From the NCBI RefSeq assembly GCF_009683175.1, contig NZ_WKKW01000003.1, positions 166,880 to 230,879 of the forward strand: DNA of 64,000 bases, in the 5' to 3' direction. The position numbers and the translations under genes were made by a program. Below, in pieces: positions 43,123 to 51,800 of the stretch (positions are counted from its first letter, which is position 1; each line of letters starts with the position of its first letter). The stretch is from Bifidobacterium asteroides (GTDB lineage Bacteria > Actinomycetota > Actinomycetes > Actinomycetales > Bifidobacteriaceae). The notes beneath the pieces are model-generated. The model had not been told where the DNA came from, searched no databases, and saw only the letters and a program-made list of their open reading frames with translations.

Positions 43123-44784
43123 ATGAAGAAGCAATCGGCCCTGACCATTGCTGGCGCCGGACTGTGCGTCATGGCGCTCACGCTGGGCGCCTGCGGCGGA
43201 TCCGGCGGATCCGACTCCTCAGCCAAGGGAACCGACAGCGGCAGCTCGGATGCCGTCATCTCGGTCTTCAACCCTGAGCCGGCCAATCCACTCATTCCCA
43301 GCATGACCAACGAGGTGGGCGGTGGAAACCCCATCGACGTCATGTTCTCCAAGCTGGTCCGCTTCGACGACAAGGGCAAGCCGGCCAACGAGATCGCCAA
43401 GCAGATCAAGGCCAACGAGGACAACACCCAGTACACCGTTACCATCAACGACGGCTGGAAGTTCTCGGATGGCACCCCGGTCACCGCACAGTCCTTCACC
43501 AAGGCCTGGTCCTGGGCGGCCAACATCGCCAACAAGCAGTTGGGTTCCAGCTTCTTCGCCAACATCAAGGGCTATGACGACCTGCAGAAGGAGGGCACGC
43601 CTGGCGATGTCCAGCTGTCCGGCCTCAAGGTCATCGACGACAAGACCTTCACTGTGGATCTGACTTCGCCCTCGTCCACCTTCCCCATTCAGGTGGGTTA
43701 CACCGCCTTTGCGCCGCTGCCTGAGTCCTTTTACAAGGACACCAAGGCCTTCGGCGAGAAGCCGGTGACCGTGGGACCCTACAAGTTCCAGTCCTGGGAG
43801 CACAACAAGGCCATCAAGCTGGTCAAGGATCCTTCCTACAAGGGCGGCATCAAGGTCAAGAACGGCGGCATTGAGTTCCGCGCCTACACCGATGCCACCG
43901 CAGCCTACCGCGACGTGCAGGCCGGCAACCTGGATGTGCTGGACACCCTGCCTGCCTCGGCCCGCAAGACCTTCCAGACCGACAACACGGTCCAGGCCAT
44001 CAACGATCCCGGCTCGGTCATCCAGATGTTCACCATCCCGACCTACATGAAGCACTTCGGCCAGGATCAGGAGGGCAAGCTCCGTCGCCAGGCCATCTCC
44101 ATGGCCATCGACCGGCCGACCATCATCAAGAAGGTGCTGTCCGGAACCGCCAAGGAGGTCCACGACTTCACCGCCCCCGTCATCCCCGGCTATTCAACCA
44201 GCATCAAGGGATCCGACGTGCTCAAGTACAACCCGTCCAAGGCCAAGGAGCTCTGGGCCGAGGCCAACAAAATCTCCCCCTGGGGCGAGGGCGACACCTT
44301 CAAGATCGCCTTCAACGCCGACGGCGCCCACAAGGAGATCTACGACGCCGTCACCAACTCCATCAAGAACGCCCTGGGAATCCAGGCTGCGGGCAACCCT
44401 CTGCCCACCTTCAGCGAGTTCCGCTCCAACGTGCAGAACCGCAAGTTCACCGACTCGGCCTTCCGCTCGGGTTGGCAGCCCGACTACCCTTCTCCCGAGA
44501 GTTACCTGTCCAGCAACTTCGCCAGCTCGGCAGCCAATGGCAACGGATCCAACGACGGCGACTACAAGAACCCCGAGTTCGACGGCCTGATGGACAAGGC
44601 AGCCTCCGCCAAGAGCATCGACGAGGCCAACAAGATCTACCAGCAGTCCGAGGAGATGCTCTTCCGCGACCTGCCCGCGGTCCCGCTCTACTACCAGAAC
44701 TCCAACGGCGTGGCGGCCAAGAATGTCAAGGGATTCTCCTTCACCTGGAAGGGAACCCCCGCCTACTACAACCTCAGCAAGTGA
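43123..44784 (+). CDS. Peptide ABC transporter substrate-binding lipoprotein (third of three)
   Basis: 553 residues from the ATG at 43123 (AAAGGAAAG upstream); an in-frame extension to 43060 has no support. Signal MKKQSALTIAGAGLCVMALTLGACGG with lipobox TLGAC. Same SBP_bac_5 layout as the two upstream copies, but clearly more diverged throughout, and without the VHGCEP/ESCGGQ cysteine pair seen near residues 50 and 70 of copies one and two (here VFNPEP and NEVGGGN). That missing pair may have formed a disulfide in the others. Confidence 0.93.
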   Translation: MKKQSALTIAGAGLCVMALTLGACGGSGGSDSSAKGTDSGSSDAVISVFNPEPANPLIPSMTNEVGGGNPIDVMFSKLVRFDDKGKPANEIAKQIKANEDNTQYTVTINDGWKFSDGTPVTAQSFTKAWSWAANIANKQLGSSFFANIKGYDDLQKEGTPGDVQLSGLKVIDDKTFTVDLTSPSSTFPIQVGYTAFAPLPESFYKDTKAFGEKPVTVGPYKFQSWEHNKAIKLVKDPSYKGGIKVKNGGIEFRAYTDATAAYRDVQAGNLDVLDTLPASARKTFQTDNTVQAINDPGSVIQMFTIPTYMKHFGQDQEGKLRRQAISMAIDRPTIIKKVLSGTAKEVHDFTAPVIPGYSTSIKGSDVLKYNPSKAKELWAEANKISPWGEGDTFKIAFNADGAHKEIYDAVTNSIKNALGIQAAGNPLPTFSEFRSNVQNRKFTDSAFRSGWQPDYPSPESYLSSNFASSAANGNGSNDGDYKNPEFDGLMDKAASAKSIDEANKIYQQSEEMLFRDLPAVPLYYQNSNGVAAKNVKGFSFTWKGTPAYYNLSK

Positions 44785-44829
44785 GGTGACGGGAGTCTGA
44801 ATCCCGCACCTTGAAACTGACACCGCCCG

Positions 44830-44862
44830 GGCCGGCGCGGAAGGATCCACTCCGCGCCGGCC
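44830..44862 (+). terminator. Strong hairpin between the binding protein and permease genes
   Basis: Perfect 12-bp stem GGCCGGCGCGGA/TCCGCGCCGGCC with a 9-nt loop, followed by TTGGTGTTCC and not by a clean U-tract. It may act as a leaky terminator or a transcript-stabilising stem, giving more binding protein than permease, as is common in ABC importers. Confidence 0.65.
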
Positions 44863-44974
44863 TTGGTGTTCCTGCACCCCTGTTGAGGTGTGCTGGTAGA
44901 CTCAAACAAGAATTTTTGCGGCGGCCCCGATCCCCATGCCGATCCCGGTCGCGGATGACAAAGGAGAATAGCCG

Positions 44975-45901
44975 ATGGGAAAATATCTTCTGCGACGTAT
45001 TCTGCAGATGATCCCCGTCGTTCTCGGTACGACACTGCTGATATACGCGCTGGTCTTCGCGCTTCCTGGCGACCCTGTGGCCGCCATGTTCGGGGACAAG
45101 CCGGTCAACCAGGCCGTTGCCGCACAGATACGCTCGGAATACAATCTCGACAAGCCCTTCATCGTGCAGTACGTGCTCTTTCTGAAGAACGCGCTGACCT
45201 TGAACTTCGGTAACACCTTCGCCGGCCAGCCCGTCATCAGCGTGATCGGCAGGGCCTTCCCGGTGACTATCAAGCTGGCCCTGATGGCCTTCGTCTTCGA
45301 GGGCATCTTCGGCGTGATCTTCGGCATCATCGGAGGCCTGACCAAGGGCAAGTGGTCGGACAACATCATCCTGGTCCTCTCCCTGCTGCTGATTTCGGTG
45401 CCTACCTTCGTCACCGGCTTCATCCTGCAGTATCTGTTCGGTGTCAAATGGAAGCTGCTGCCAGCTACAGCCGGAGCCAATCCGGGCTTCATTGATCTGC
45501 TCATGCCGGCCATCGTGCTGGGATCGGTATCCATGGCCTCCATCATCCGTCTGACCAGGACGGAGATCACCTCAAACATTTCCGAGGACTACGTGCGCAC
45601 GGCCCGGGCCAAGGGCATGAGCAACCGGTCCGTCATTATGCGGCACGTGCTGCGCAACTCCCTGATCCCTGTGGTCACCTACCTGGGCGCCGACATCGGC
45701 GGACTCATGGGCGGGGCCATGATCACCGAGCGTATCTTCAACATCCAGGGTGTCGGCAACACCCTCTACCAGGCCATCCTGAGGGGCGAAGGCACCCTGG
45801 TGGTCTCCATCGTGACCATTCTGGTCCTGATCTTCGTCATAACCAGCCTCCTGGTCGACCTGCTCTACGCAGTGCTCGATCCGCGAATCCGGTATGCGTG
45901 A
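44975..45901 (+). CDS. oppB: Oligopeptide ABC transporter permease (OppB/DppB type)
   Basis: 308 residues, six membrane segments. N-terminus MGKYLLRRILQMIPVVLGTTLLIYALVFALPGDPVAAMFG is the OppB signature. The EAA loop lies in YVRTARAKGMSNRSVIMRHVLRNSLIPVVTYLG, which contacts the ATPase. Ends DLLYAVLDPRIRYA, also family-typical. It forms the transmembrane channel with OppC, whose gene starts 17 bp downstream. AAAGGAG precedes the start. Confidence 0.95.
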   Translation: MGKYLLRRILQMIPVVLGTTLLIYALVFALPGDPVAAMFGDKPVNQAVAAQIRSEYNLDKPFIVQYVLFLKNALTLNFGNTFAGQPVISVIGRAFPVTIKLALMAFVFEGIFGVIFGIIGGLTKGKWSDNIILVLSLLLISVPTFVTGFILQYLFGVKWKLLPATAGANPGFIDLLMPAIVLGSVSMASIIRLTRTEITSNISEDYVRTARAKGMSNRSVIMRHVLRNSLIPVVTYLGADIGGLMGGAMITERIFNIQGVGNTLYQAILRGEGTLVVSIVTILVLIFVITSLLVDLLYAVLDPRIRYA

Positions 45902-45917
45902 GGGAGAGGGACCGACT

Positions 45918-46922
45918 ATGAGTGAAACGGCAATGAACGAGTCAAGCGAACAGAACGAAAGCCAGGCCCGCGTATACTTCCCCGACCCCTTGCCGGGGCA
46001 GGAGCGGTTCGTGGCCCCCATCGACGAGACGCCCCTTCGCGAGGTGGACTCGGTGGATGAGGACGTGCCGCCCACCAGCATGTGGGCCGACGCCTGGAAG
46101 ACCCTGAGGCGCAACCCGCTCTTCATCATCTCCGCAATCCTGGCGATCGTGGTCATCCTGGTGGCCCTCTTCCCCAACCTCTTCGCCAAGCAGGACCCCA
46201 TGGCCTGCAACCTGTCCAACTCCGTGGAGCCAGGTCGGCCGGGACACCCCTTCGGCTTCGACCTGCAGGGTTGTGACGTCTACAGCCGCGTCATCCACGG
46301 GGCCCGGACCTCGGTGGCCATCGGCATCATGACCACCATTCTGGTTACCGTCTTCGGCGGACTCATCGGCGCAATCGCTGGATTCTTCGGTGGCTGGGTC
46401 GACGCAGTGCTCAGCCGCATCACCGACATCTTCTTCGCCATCCCCATGATCCTGGGCGCCATCGTGCTCCTGCAGATGTTCCGTACATCCACCTCACTGT
46501 GGAAGATCATCCTGACCCTGACCCTCTTCGGCTGGGTCAACATGGCGCGTATCACCCGAAGCGCCGTCCTGGAGGCCAAAAACCTGGAATTCAACACCGC
46601 ATCCACGGCCCTGGGCTCCACGCCCCTGCGCAACCTCTTCCGGCATATCCTGCCCAATTCCTTGGCCCCGGTCATCGTCATGGCCACCATGTCGCTGGGT
46701 ACCTACATCGTCTCCGAGGCCACGCTGAGCTTCCTGGGCATCGGCCTGCCCTCCACCGTGGTCTCCTGGGGCGGGGACATCTCGACGGCCCAGACCCTCC
46801 TGACCACCAACCCCTCGGTCCTCTTCTATCCATCCGCAGCCCTGGCCATCACCGTGCTGGCCTTCATCATGATGGGCGACGCGGTCAAGGATGCATTGGA
46901 TCCCAAGAGCAGAACGGCCTGA
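45918..46922 (+). CDS. oppC: Oligopeptide ABC transporter permease (OppC/DppC type)
   Basis: 334 residues from the ATG at 45918 (AGGGAGAGGG just before). A hydrophilic N-terminus of about 65 residues, longer than usual, precedes WKTLRRNPLFIISAILAIVVILVALFP. Then HPFGFDLQGCDVYSRVIHGARTSVAIGIM (OppC signature) and the EAA loop ARITRSAVLEAKNLEFNTASTALGSTPLRNLFRHILPNSL. Ends MMGDAVKDALDPKSRTA. It partners OppB and takes energy from the fused ATPase encoded next. Confidence 0.95.
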   Translation: MSETAMNESSEQNESQARVYFPDPLPGQERFVAPIDETPLREVDSVDEDVPPTSMWADAWKTLRRNPLFIISAILAIVVILVALFPNLFAKQDPMACNLSNSVEPGRPGHPFGFDLQGCDVYSRVIHGARTSVAIGIMTTILVTVFGGLIGAIAGFFGGWVDAVLSRITDIFFAIPMILGAIVLLQMFRTSTSLWKIILTLTLFGWVNMARITRSAVLEAKNLEFNTASTALGSTPLRNLFRHILPNSLAPVIVMATMSLGTYIVSEATLSFLGIGLPSTVVSWGGDISTAQTLLTTNPSVLFYPSAALAITVLAFIMMGDAVKDALDPKSRTA

Positions 46923-46933
46923 GTGGAGGAAGC

Positions 46934-48931
46934 ATGACTGAAGCAGACAAGAACATGACCACCAATCAGGAGCAGCAGCCCCTGCTCGACGTGCGGGACC
47001 TGCAGGTGGACTTCACCGCCGATGGACGCACGGTCCACGCGGTTCGCGACGCCTCCTTCAACGTCTATCCCGGCCAGTGGGTGGCCATCGTGGGGGAGTC
47101 CGGCTCGGGCAAGTCCACCTCGGCCATGGCTGTCTTGGGCCTTCTGCCCGGCACCGGCAAGGTGACCGGCGGCAGCATCCGGCTCAAGGGCCGCGAGCTG
47201 GTGGGCCTGGATCGCAGGGACTACGAGGCGCTGCGCGGCTCCCAGGTGGGCCTGGTCCCGCAGGACCCCATGAGCAATCTGAACCCGGTCTGGCGCATCG
47301 GCTCCCAGGTCAAGGAGGCGCTGACCGCCAACCATATGGACGTCTCCCGGGAGAAGCGCTCCCGGCTGGCCAAGGCCCTGGCCGGCGACGAAGAGGTGAA
47401 GGTAAAGAAGTCCGACGACGAGCTCTTCATCTCCTCCAAGGATTTGCCTGGCCTGCTCGAGGCCGCCCGTAAGGCCCTGAACGATGCCGGGGTCGCCGAC
47501 GTGGACAAGGCCATGGAGGCCATGAAGGCCGAGTGGGATGTGGGATCCGAGACCCGCTGGGGCGTGGCCAAGTCCCTGATCGACGCCGGTGTGGATGACG
47601 ACACGGCCTGGACGCTGGCCAAGGAGCATGTGACCGGCTCGGACATGAACGACCGCATCGCCGGCCTGCTGTCCGAAGCTGGACTGCCAGAGGCCGCCAC
47701 CAGGGCCCGTCAGTATCCACACGAGTTCTCCGGCGGTATGCGTCAGCGCGCACTGATCGCCATCGGCCTGGCCTCCCGGCCTGACCTGCTGATTGCGGAC
47801 GAGCCAACCAGTGCCCTGGATGTGACCGTCCAGAAGCGGATTCTGGACCACCTGCGCAGCCTGACCGAATCCCTGGGCACCGCCGTGCTCTTCATCACCC
47901 ACGACCTGGGTCTGGCGGCCGAGCGCGCCCAGCACATCGTGGTCATGTACCGGGGTCAGGTGGTGGAGTCCGGGCCCAGCCTGGAGGTCCTGCAGCACCC
48001 CCAGCACCCCTACACCAAGCGGCTGGTCCAGGCTGCGCCCTCACTGGCCTCCCAGCGCATCATCTCCGCCAAGCAGCGCGGTCAGGATGCCGAGGGCCTG
48101 CTGGAGCACCACGTCAAGGGCGAGAGCACCCTGGAGCGCAGCGAGCACGTCATCACCGTGGAGCACCTGACCCGAGAGTTCAGGCTGCCCCGGCGCAAGG
48201 AGATGTTCAAGGCCGTGGACGACGTCTCCTTCTCGGTCAAGCGGGGGACCACCCTGGCCATTGTGGGGGAGTCCGGCTCGGGCAAGTCCACCGTAGCCAA
48301 CATGGTCCTGCACCTGCTGAAGCCAACCTCGGGCAAGGTGACCTATGAGGGCCAGGACATCGCCGGCTTCGGCGGACGTCAGCTCTTGGAATTCCGGCGG
48401 CACGTACAGCCGGTCTTCCAGAACCCCTATGGCTCCTTGGACCCCATGTATTCCATCTACCGCTCCATCGAGGAACCCCTGCGCATCCACAAGATCGGCA
48501 ACGCCAAGTCCCGGCAGAAGCGTGTCAAGGAGCTGCTGGACATGGTGGAGATGCCCGAGTCGGTCATGGGGCGCTATCCCAACGAGCTCTCCGGCGGACA
48601 GCGTCAGCGCATCGCCATCGCCCGGGCCATGGCCCTGAATCCGGATGTGATCATCTGCGACGAGGCCGTTTCCGCCCTGGACGTGCTGGTCCAGGACCAG
48701 GTGCTGCGGCTGCTCAACGACCTGCAGGCCGAGCAAGGGCTCAGCTACCTGTTCATCACCCACGATCTGGCCGTGGTCAGGCAGATCGCCGACGAGGTGG
48801 TGGTCATGCAGCACGGCCGGCTGGTGGAGCATGCCACCACCGACGAGGTCTTCGACCATCCGCAGCGCCAGTACACCAAGGATCTGCTGGACGCCATCCC
48901 CGGCGGCAAGCTGCGCCTGGGTCTTGACTAG
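46934..48931 (+). CDS. Fused oligopeptide ABC transporter ATPase (OppD-OppF in one chain)
   Basis: 665 residues from the ATG at 46934 (GTGGAGGAAG upstream). NBD1: Walker A GESGSGKSTSAMAVLG, Q-loop LVPQDPMSNLNP, signature FSGGMRQRALIAIGL, Walker B LLIADEPTSALDV. NBD2 from about residue 405: GESGSGKSTVANMVLHLL, PVFQNPYGSLDPMYSI, LSGGQRQRIAIARAM, VIICDEAVSALDVLVQDQ. Both sites look complete. NBD1 has about 90-100 extra residues between Q-loop and signature (about 131-235, charged, with VKVKKSDDELFISSKDLPGLLEAARKAL and DDDTAWTLAKEHVTGSDMNDR). One chain therefore replaces the usual OppD and OppF pair. Confidence 0.93.
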   Translation: MTEADKNMTTNQEQQPLLDVRDLQVDFTADGRTVHAVRDASFNVYPGQWVAIVGESGSGKSTSAMAVLGLLPGTGKVTGGSIRLKGRELVGLDRRDYEALRGSQVGLVPQDPMSNLNPVWRIGSQVKEALTANHMDVSREKRSRLAKALAGDEEVKVKKSDDELFISSKDLPGLLEAARKALNDAGVADVDKAMEAMKAEWDVGSETRWGVAKSLIDAGVDDDTAWTLAKEHVTGSDMNDRIAGLLSEAGLPEAATRARQYPHEFSGGMRQRALIAIGLASRPDLLIADEPTSALDVTVQKRILDHLRSLTESLGTAVLFITHDLGLAAERAQHIVVMYRGQVVESGPSLEVLQHPQHPYTKRLVQAAPSLASQRIISAKQRGQDAEGLLEHHVKGESTLERSEHVITVEHLTREFRLPRRKEMFKAVDDVSFSVKRGTTLAIVGESGSGKSTVANMVLHLLKPTSGKVTYEGQDIAGFGGRQLLEFRRHVQPVFQNPYGSLDPMYSIYRSIEEPLRIHKIGNAKSRQKRVKELLDMVEMPESVMGRYPNELSGGQRQRIAIARAMALNPDVIICDEAVSALDVLVQDQVLRLLNDLQAEQGLSYLFITHDLAVVRQIADEVVVMQHGRLVEHATTDEVFDHPQRQYTKDLLDAIPGGKLRLGLD

Positions 48932-48968
48932 GTATCCTTTGCACAGACTCACAAGGAAATGAGGCATC

Positions 48969-49799
48969 ATGGGATTGTTCGGTTTCGGAAAGAAACGCGC
49001 CAAGCAGCGGGCCGAGGAGGACCTCGAGGATCGGAAGGACCAGTCCAAGGACGCTGAGGAGTCTACTGAGAAATCTGATCTGACGACTGAGGCGGACCGC
49101 GATGAGACGGCTGCGGAGCAGGACGAAGCCGAGCAGAGCGGGAAGGGCCCCTGGGACAGCATGGACCCCGAGGCCCCCGACACCGATGAGTACTTGGACA
49201 TCGGCGCCCTGATGTTGCCCTTCCTGCAGGGCAGTGAGCTCAGGCTCAAGGCCAATTCGCAGACCGGCGACGTGCTGGGAGCCACCATCACCTACAAGTC
49301 CTCCAGTCTGGAGCTGGAGCCCTTCGCGGCCCCCAAGTCCTTGGGCCTGTGGGACGAGGTCCGAGCCGACCTGCTCAAGGCCAATCCCTCCTGCAAGGAG
49401 GTGGACGGTGTCTTCGGCAAGGAGCTGACCCTGCCCGTCAAAGTCAAAGGCAAGAACCTGCTGACCCGTGTGGTGGGCGTCGACGGACCCCGTTGGATGC
49501 TGCGAGGCATCTTCTCCGGCCCGGCAGCCAAGGGTGGCAAGGAGAAGGATGTGCTCGACGGCTACCTGGCCGACCTGGTCGTGGTCCGTGGCGATGAGCC
49601 CCTGGCCCCCCGTGACCTGGTTCCCATGCATGCGCCCGTCACCCCCAATCAGCGCCGGGGAGAAGCCGAAGATTCGGAGTCCAAGGACGATGAGAGTGCG
49701 CAGATCCCCGGCAAGCCGGAGGGCCCCTTCGACTCGGACCAGCAGACCGAGGTGAAGACCACACTGTCTCGTGGACCCATGTTCTCGGAGGTCCGCTGA
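48969..49799 (+). CDS. DUF3710 domain protein
   Basis: 276 residues. MGLFGFGKKRAKQRAEED starts a highly charged N-terminal tail of about 75 residues (Glu/Asp/Lys-rich). The folded part carries the DUF3710 pattern: YLDIGALMLPFLQGSELRLK, LWDEVRADLLKANPSCKEVDGVFGKEL and DVLDGYLADLVVVRGDEPLAPRDLVPMHAP. It is conserved in actinobacteria next to DUF3159 and a TRAM-type RNA methyltransferase, as here. Its function is unknown; the neighbourhood hints at RNA modification or membrane transport. Confidence 0.88.
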   Translation: MGLFGFGKKRAKQRAEEDLEDRKDQSKDAEESTEKSDLTTEADRDETAAEQDEAEQSGKGPWDSMDPEAPDTDEYLDIGALMLPFLQGSELRLKANSQTGDVLGATITYKSSSLELEPFAAPKSLGLWDEVRADLLKANPSCKEVDGVFGKELTLPVKVKGKNLLTRVVGVDGPRWMLRGIFSGPAAKGGKEKDVLDGYLADLVVVRGDEPLAPRDLVPMHAPVTPNQRRGEAEDSESKDDESAQIPGKPEGPFDSDQQTEVKTTLSRGPMFSEVR

Positions 49800-49803
49800 G
49801 GCT

Positions 49804-50520
49804 GTGAAGCAAAAGCATTCCGGGCTGGCAGCGCTGGCCGACGACGATTTCTCCGTCATGGAGGCCATCGGCGGATGGCGAGGGATCGTCGAGTCCCTGC
49901 TGCCAGGGCTGGTATTTCTGGTTGTCTTTCTGGTGACCGGCCGTCTGGGGCTGACCGTGGCGGTTTCGGCGGCCCTGGCCCTGGTGCAGCTGATGATTCG
50001 TCTGGTCCAGCGGCAGTCCTTTCTGGGTGCGCTGACCGGACTGCTTTCGGTGGGCATCTGCCTGGTGGCCGCATGGCTGACCCGGGATGCCCGCAACTAT
50101 TATCTGCCAGGATTTTTGACCAACGGATTCTGGATCATCGTTCTTGGGGCATCGCTGCTGGCACGGATGCCCGGTATCGGCCTGCTGGTGGAGTACCTGC
50201 GCCGGCCTGTGGTCTCCGGGTGGAGACAGTGGCTGGACTCCTGGCGCAGTGAACCGGACCTGGTCCGGGCCTATACCCAGGCCACCCTGGTCTGGATCGC
50301 CGTCTTCGCGCTGCGCCTGCTGGTTCAGGTGCCGCTCTACCTGGCCGGTTTCGTTGGGTTTCTGGGCGCTGCACGCCTGATTCTGGGCCTGCCCCTGTTT
50401 GCCCTGGGCATCTGGATCAGCTGGCTGCTGATCGGCGGGCCCTACCATCGTCGCCAGGCTGACCAGGTTCAGGCTGACCAGGTTCAGGCCGACCAGGAGG
50501 TTCATGCCGATCATGACTGA
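49804..50520 (+). CDS. DUF3159 family membrane protein
   Basis: 238 residues from the GTG at 49804, 4 bp past the previous stop. DUF3159 features: EAIGGWRGIVESLLPGLVFLVVFLV, RLVQRQSFLGALTGLLSVGICLVAAW, YYLPGFLTNGFWIIVLGASLLARMPGIGLLVEYL and YTQATLVWIAVFALRLLVQVPLYLAG. About five to six membrane spans. The C-terminal tail is a QADQV pentad repeat (50455-50499). Function unknown; a conserved neighbour of DUF3710. Confidence 0.87.
   Translation: MKQKHSGLAALADDDFSVMEAIGGWRGIVESLLPGLVFLVVFLVTGRLGLTVAVSAALALVQLMIRLVQRQSFLGALTGLLSVGICLVAAWLTRDARNYYLPGFLTNGFWIIVLGASLLARMPGIGLLVEYLRRPVVSGWRQWLDSWRSEPDLVRAYTQATLVWIAVFALRLLVQVPLYLAGFVGFLGAARLILGLPLFALGIWISWLLIGGPYHRRQADQVQADQVQADQEVHADHD
50455..50499 (+). 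repeat. Three 15-bp tandem repeats at the end of the DUF3159 gene
   Basis: CAGGCTGACCAGGTT occurs twice without change and a third time with three substitutions, encoding QADQV-QADQV-QADQE. The third copy's end (CAGGAGG) also supplies the ribosome-binding site of the next gene. A change in copy number would keep the frame. Confidence 0.8.
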
Positions 50521-51799
50521 GACCAGGGTTCGTCTGCGCATCGAACGCTATGCCGACCAGGGCCGTTGCGTGAGCCACCTGGAGGACGGCCGGGTGGTCT
50601 TCGTCCGCTTCGCCCTGCCCGGGGAGCTGGTGGAGGTCCTCCTGGACGAACCTCACGGCCGGGCCGGCAGATTCGCCACGGGCGAGGTCACCCAGGTGCT
50701 TGAGGCCAGTCCTGACCGCCGCCAACCCGTCTGGCCGCTGGCTGGACCCTTGGCCTGGGGTGGTGGCCTGGGTGGGGCCGATCTGATTCACGTCAGCCTG
50801 CCCGGTCAGCTAGCTTGGAAGGCCGATCTGATCGGTCAGCAGATGGCCCGTCTGGGCGGGGTGGACGTCCAGGTGCCGGTGGCCCGGATTCCGGGCGATG
50901 AGGAGCTGGGCGGCCTGCACTGGAGGACCCGAATCGAGTTGGTGGCCGACGATCAGGGCTGCCCCTCCATGCGTCGGCGGGGTTCGCATGACCGTCTGCC
51001 GATTCAGACCATGCCCCTGGCCACCCAGGAGCTGCTGGACATGGCCGACGAACTGGGCATCTGGGAGGGCGGCCTGCCCGCCGGTGCCCGCATACGCCTG
51101 GCCGTGCCCCAGCCGCGCGACGGGGGACCGGTCGGCGACAACTACGCCCTGCTGGTGGACGGTCGCCTGAGTAAGGGGAGCCGCCTGCTGACGGAGCGGC
51201 TGGAGGCCGGAGGAGGGCCTGAATACCAGGTCCGGGCTGACGGATTCTGGCAGGTCCACCGTCAGGCACCGGTCGTGCTGACCAAGACGGTCCTGGACCA
51301 GGCCAGGCAGGCCCTGGACGGGGTGGCCGAACCGGTCATCTGGGACCTCTACTGTGGGTCAGGGCTCTTCACCCTGCCCCTGGCCGCTCTGGCCGACGGA
51401 CGGGCCCGGCTCCTGGCCGTGGAAGGGTCCGCCGGAGCCATTGCCAGTGCGAAAAACAACGTAAAGCGGGCCGGACTGGACCGGGTGGCCCTGCGTCGAG
51501 GGGACGTGGCCAAGGTCCTGGCTGGCGGTGCGCCCAAGGGGCTGGGCCATCCCGACCTGGTCCTGCTGGATCCGCCCAGGGCCGGTGCCAAGGCCCGAGT
51601 CTGCCGACTGCTGGCCGCCAGCGGGGCTGGGACCATCATCTATGTGGCCTGCGACCCGACCAGCCTGGCCCGGGATACGGCCACCCTGATCTCCCTGGGC
51701 TACAGCCCCAAGCACCTCGAGGCCTTTGACATCTACCCCATGACCCACCACGTGGAGACGGTGGCGGTCTTCACCCGCACGGCGGGAAGGCAGCGCTGA
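50504..51799 (+). CDS. TRAM-domain RNA (uracil-C5) methyltransferase, RumA/TrmA type
   Basis: 431 residues. N-terminal TRAM RNA-binding domain (VRLRIERYADQGRCVSHLEDGRVVFVRFALPGE). SAM-binding VIWDLYCGSGLFTLPLAAL, then VEGSAGAIASAKNN, LLDPPRAGAKARVCRLL and the catalytic Cys in IIYVACDPTSLARDTATL. The three or four N-terminal Cys that bind an iron-sulfur cluster in RlmD are missing. It methylates a uridine in rRNA or tRNA. The start at 50504 overlaps the previous gene by 17 bp, with AGGAGG only 3 nt upstream; ATG 50513 is an alternative. Confidence 0.9.
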   Translation: MPIMTETRVRLRIERYADQGRCVSHLEDGRVVFVRFALPGELVEVLLDEPHGRAGRFATGEVTQVLEASPDRRQPVWPLAGPLAWGGGLGGADLIHVSLPGQLAWKADLIGQQMARLGGVDVQVPVARIPGDEELGGLHWRTRIELVADDQGCPSMRRRGSHDRLPIQTMPLATQELLDMADELGIWEGGLPAGARIRLAVPQPRDGGPVGDNYALLVDGRLSKGSRLLTERLEAGGGPEYQVRADGFWQVHRQAPVVLTKTVLDQARQALDGVAEPVIWDLYCGSGLFTLPLAALADGRARLLAVEGSAGAIASAKNNVKRAGLDRVALRRGDVAKVLAGGAPKGLGHPDLVLLDPPRAGAKARVCRLLAASGAGTIIYVACDPTSLARDTATLISLGYSPKHLEAFDIYPMTHHVETVAVFTRTAGRQR

Positions 51800-51800
51800 C

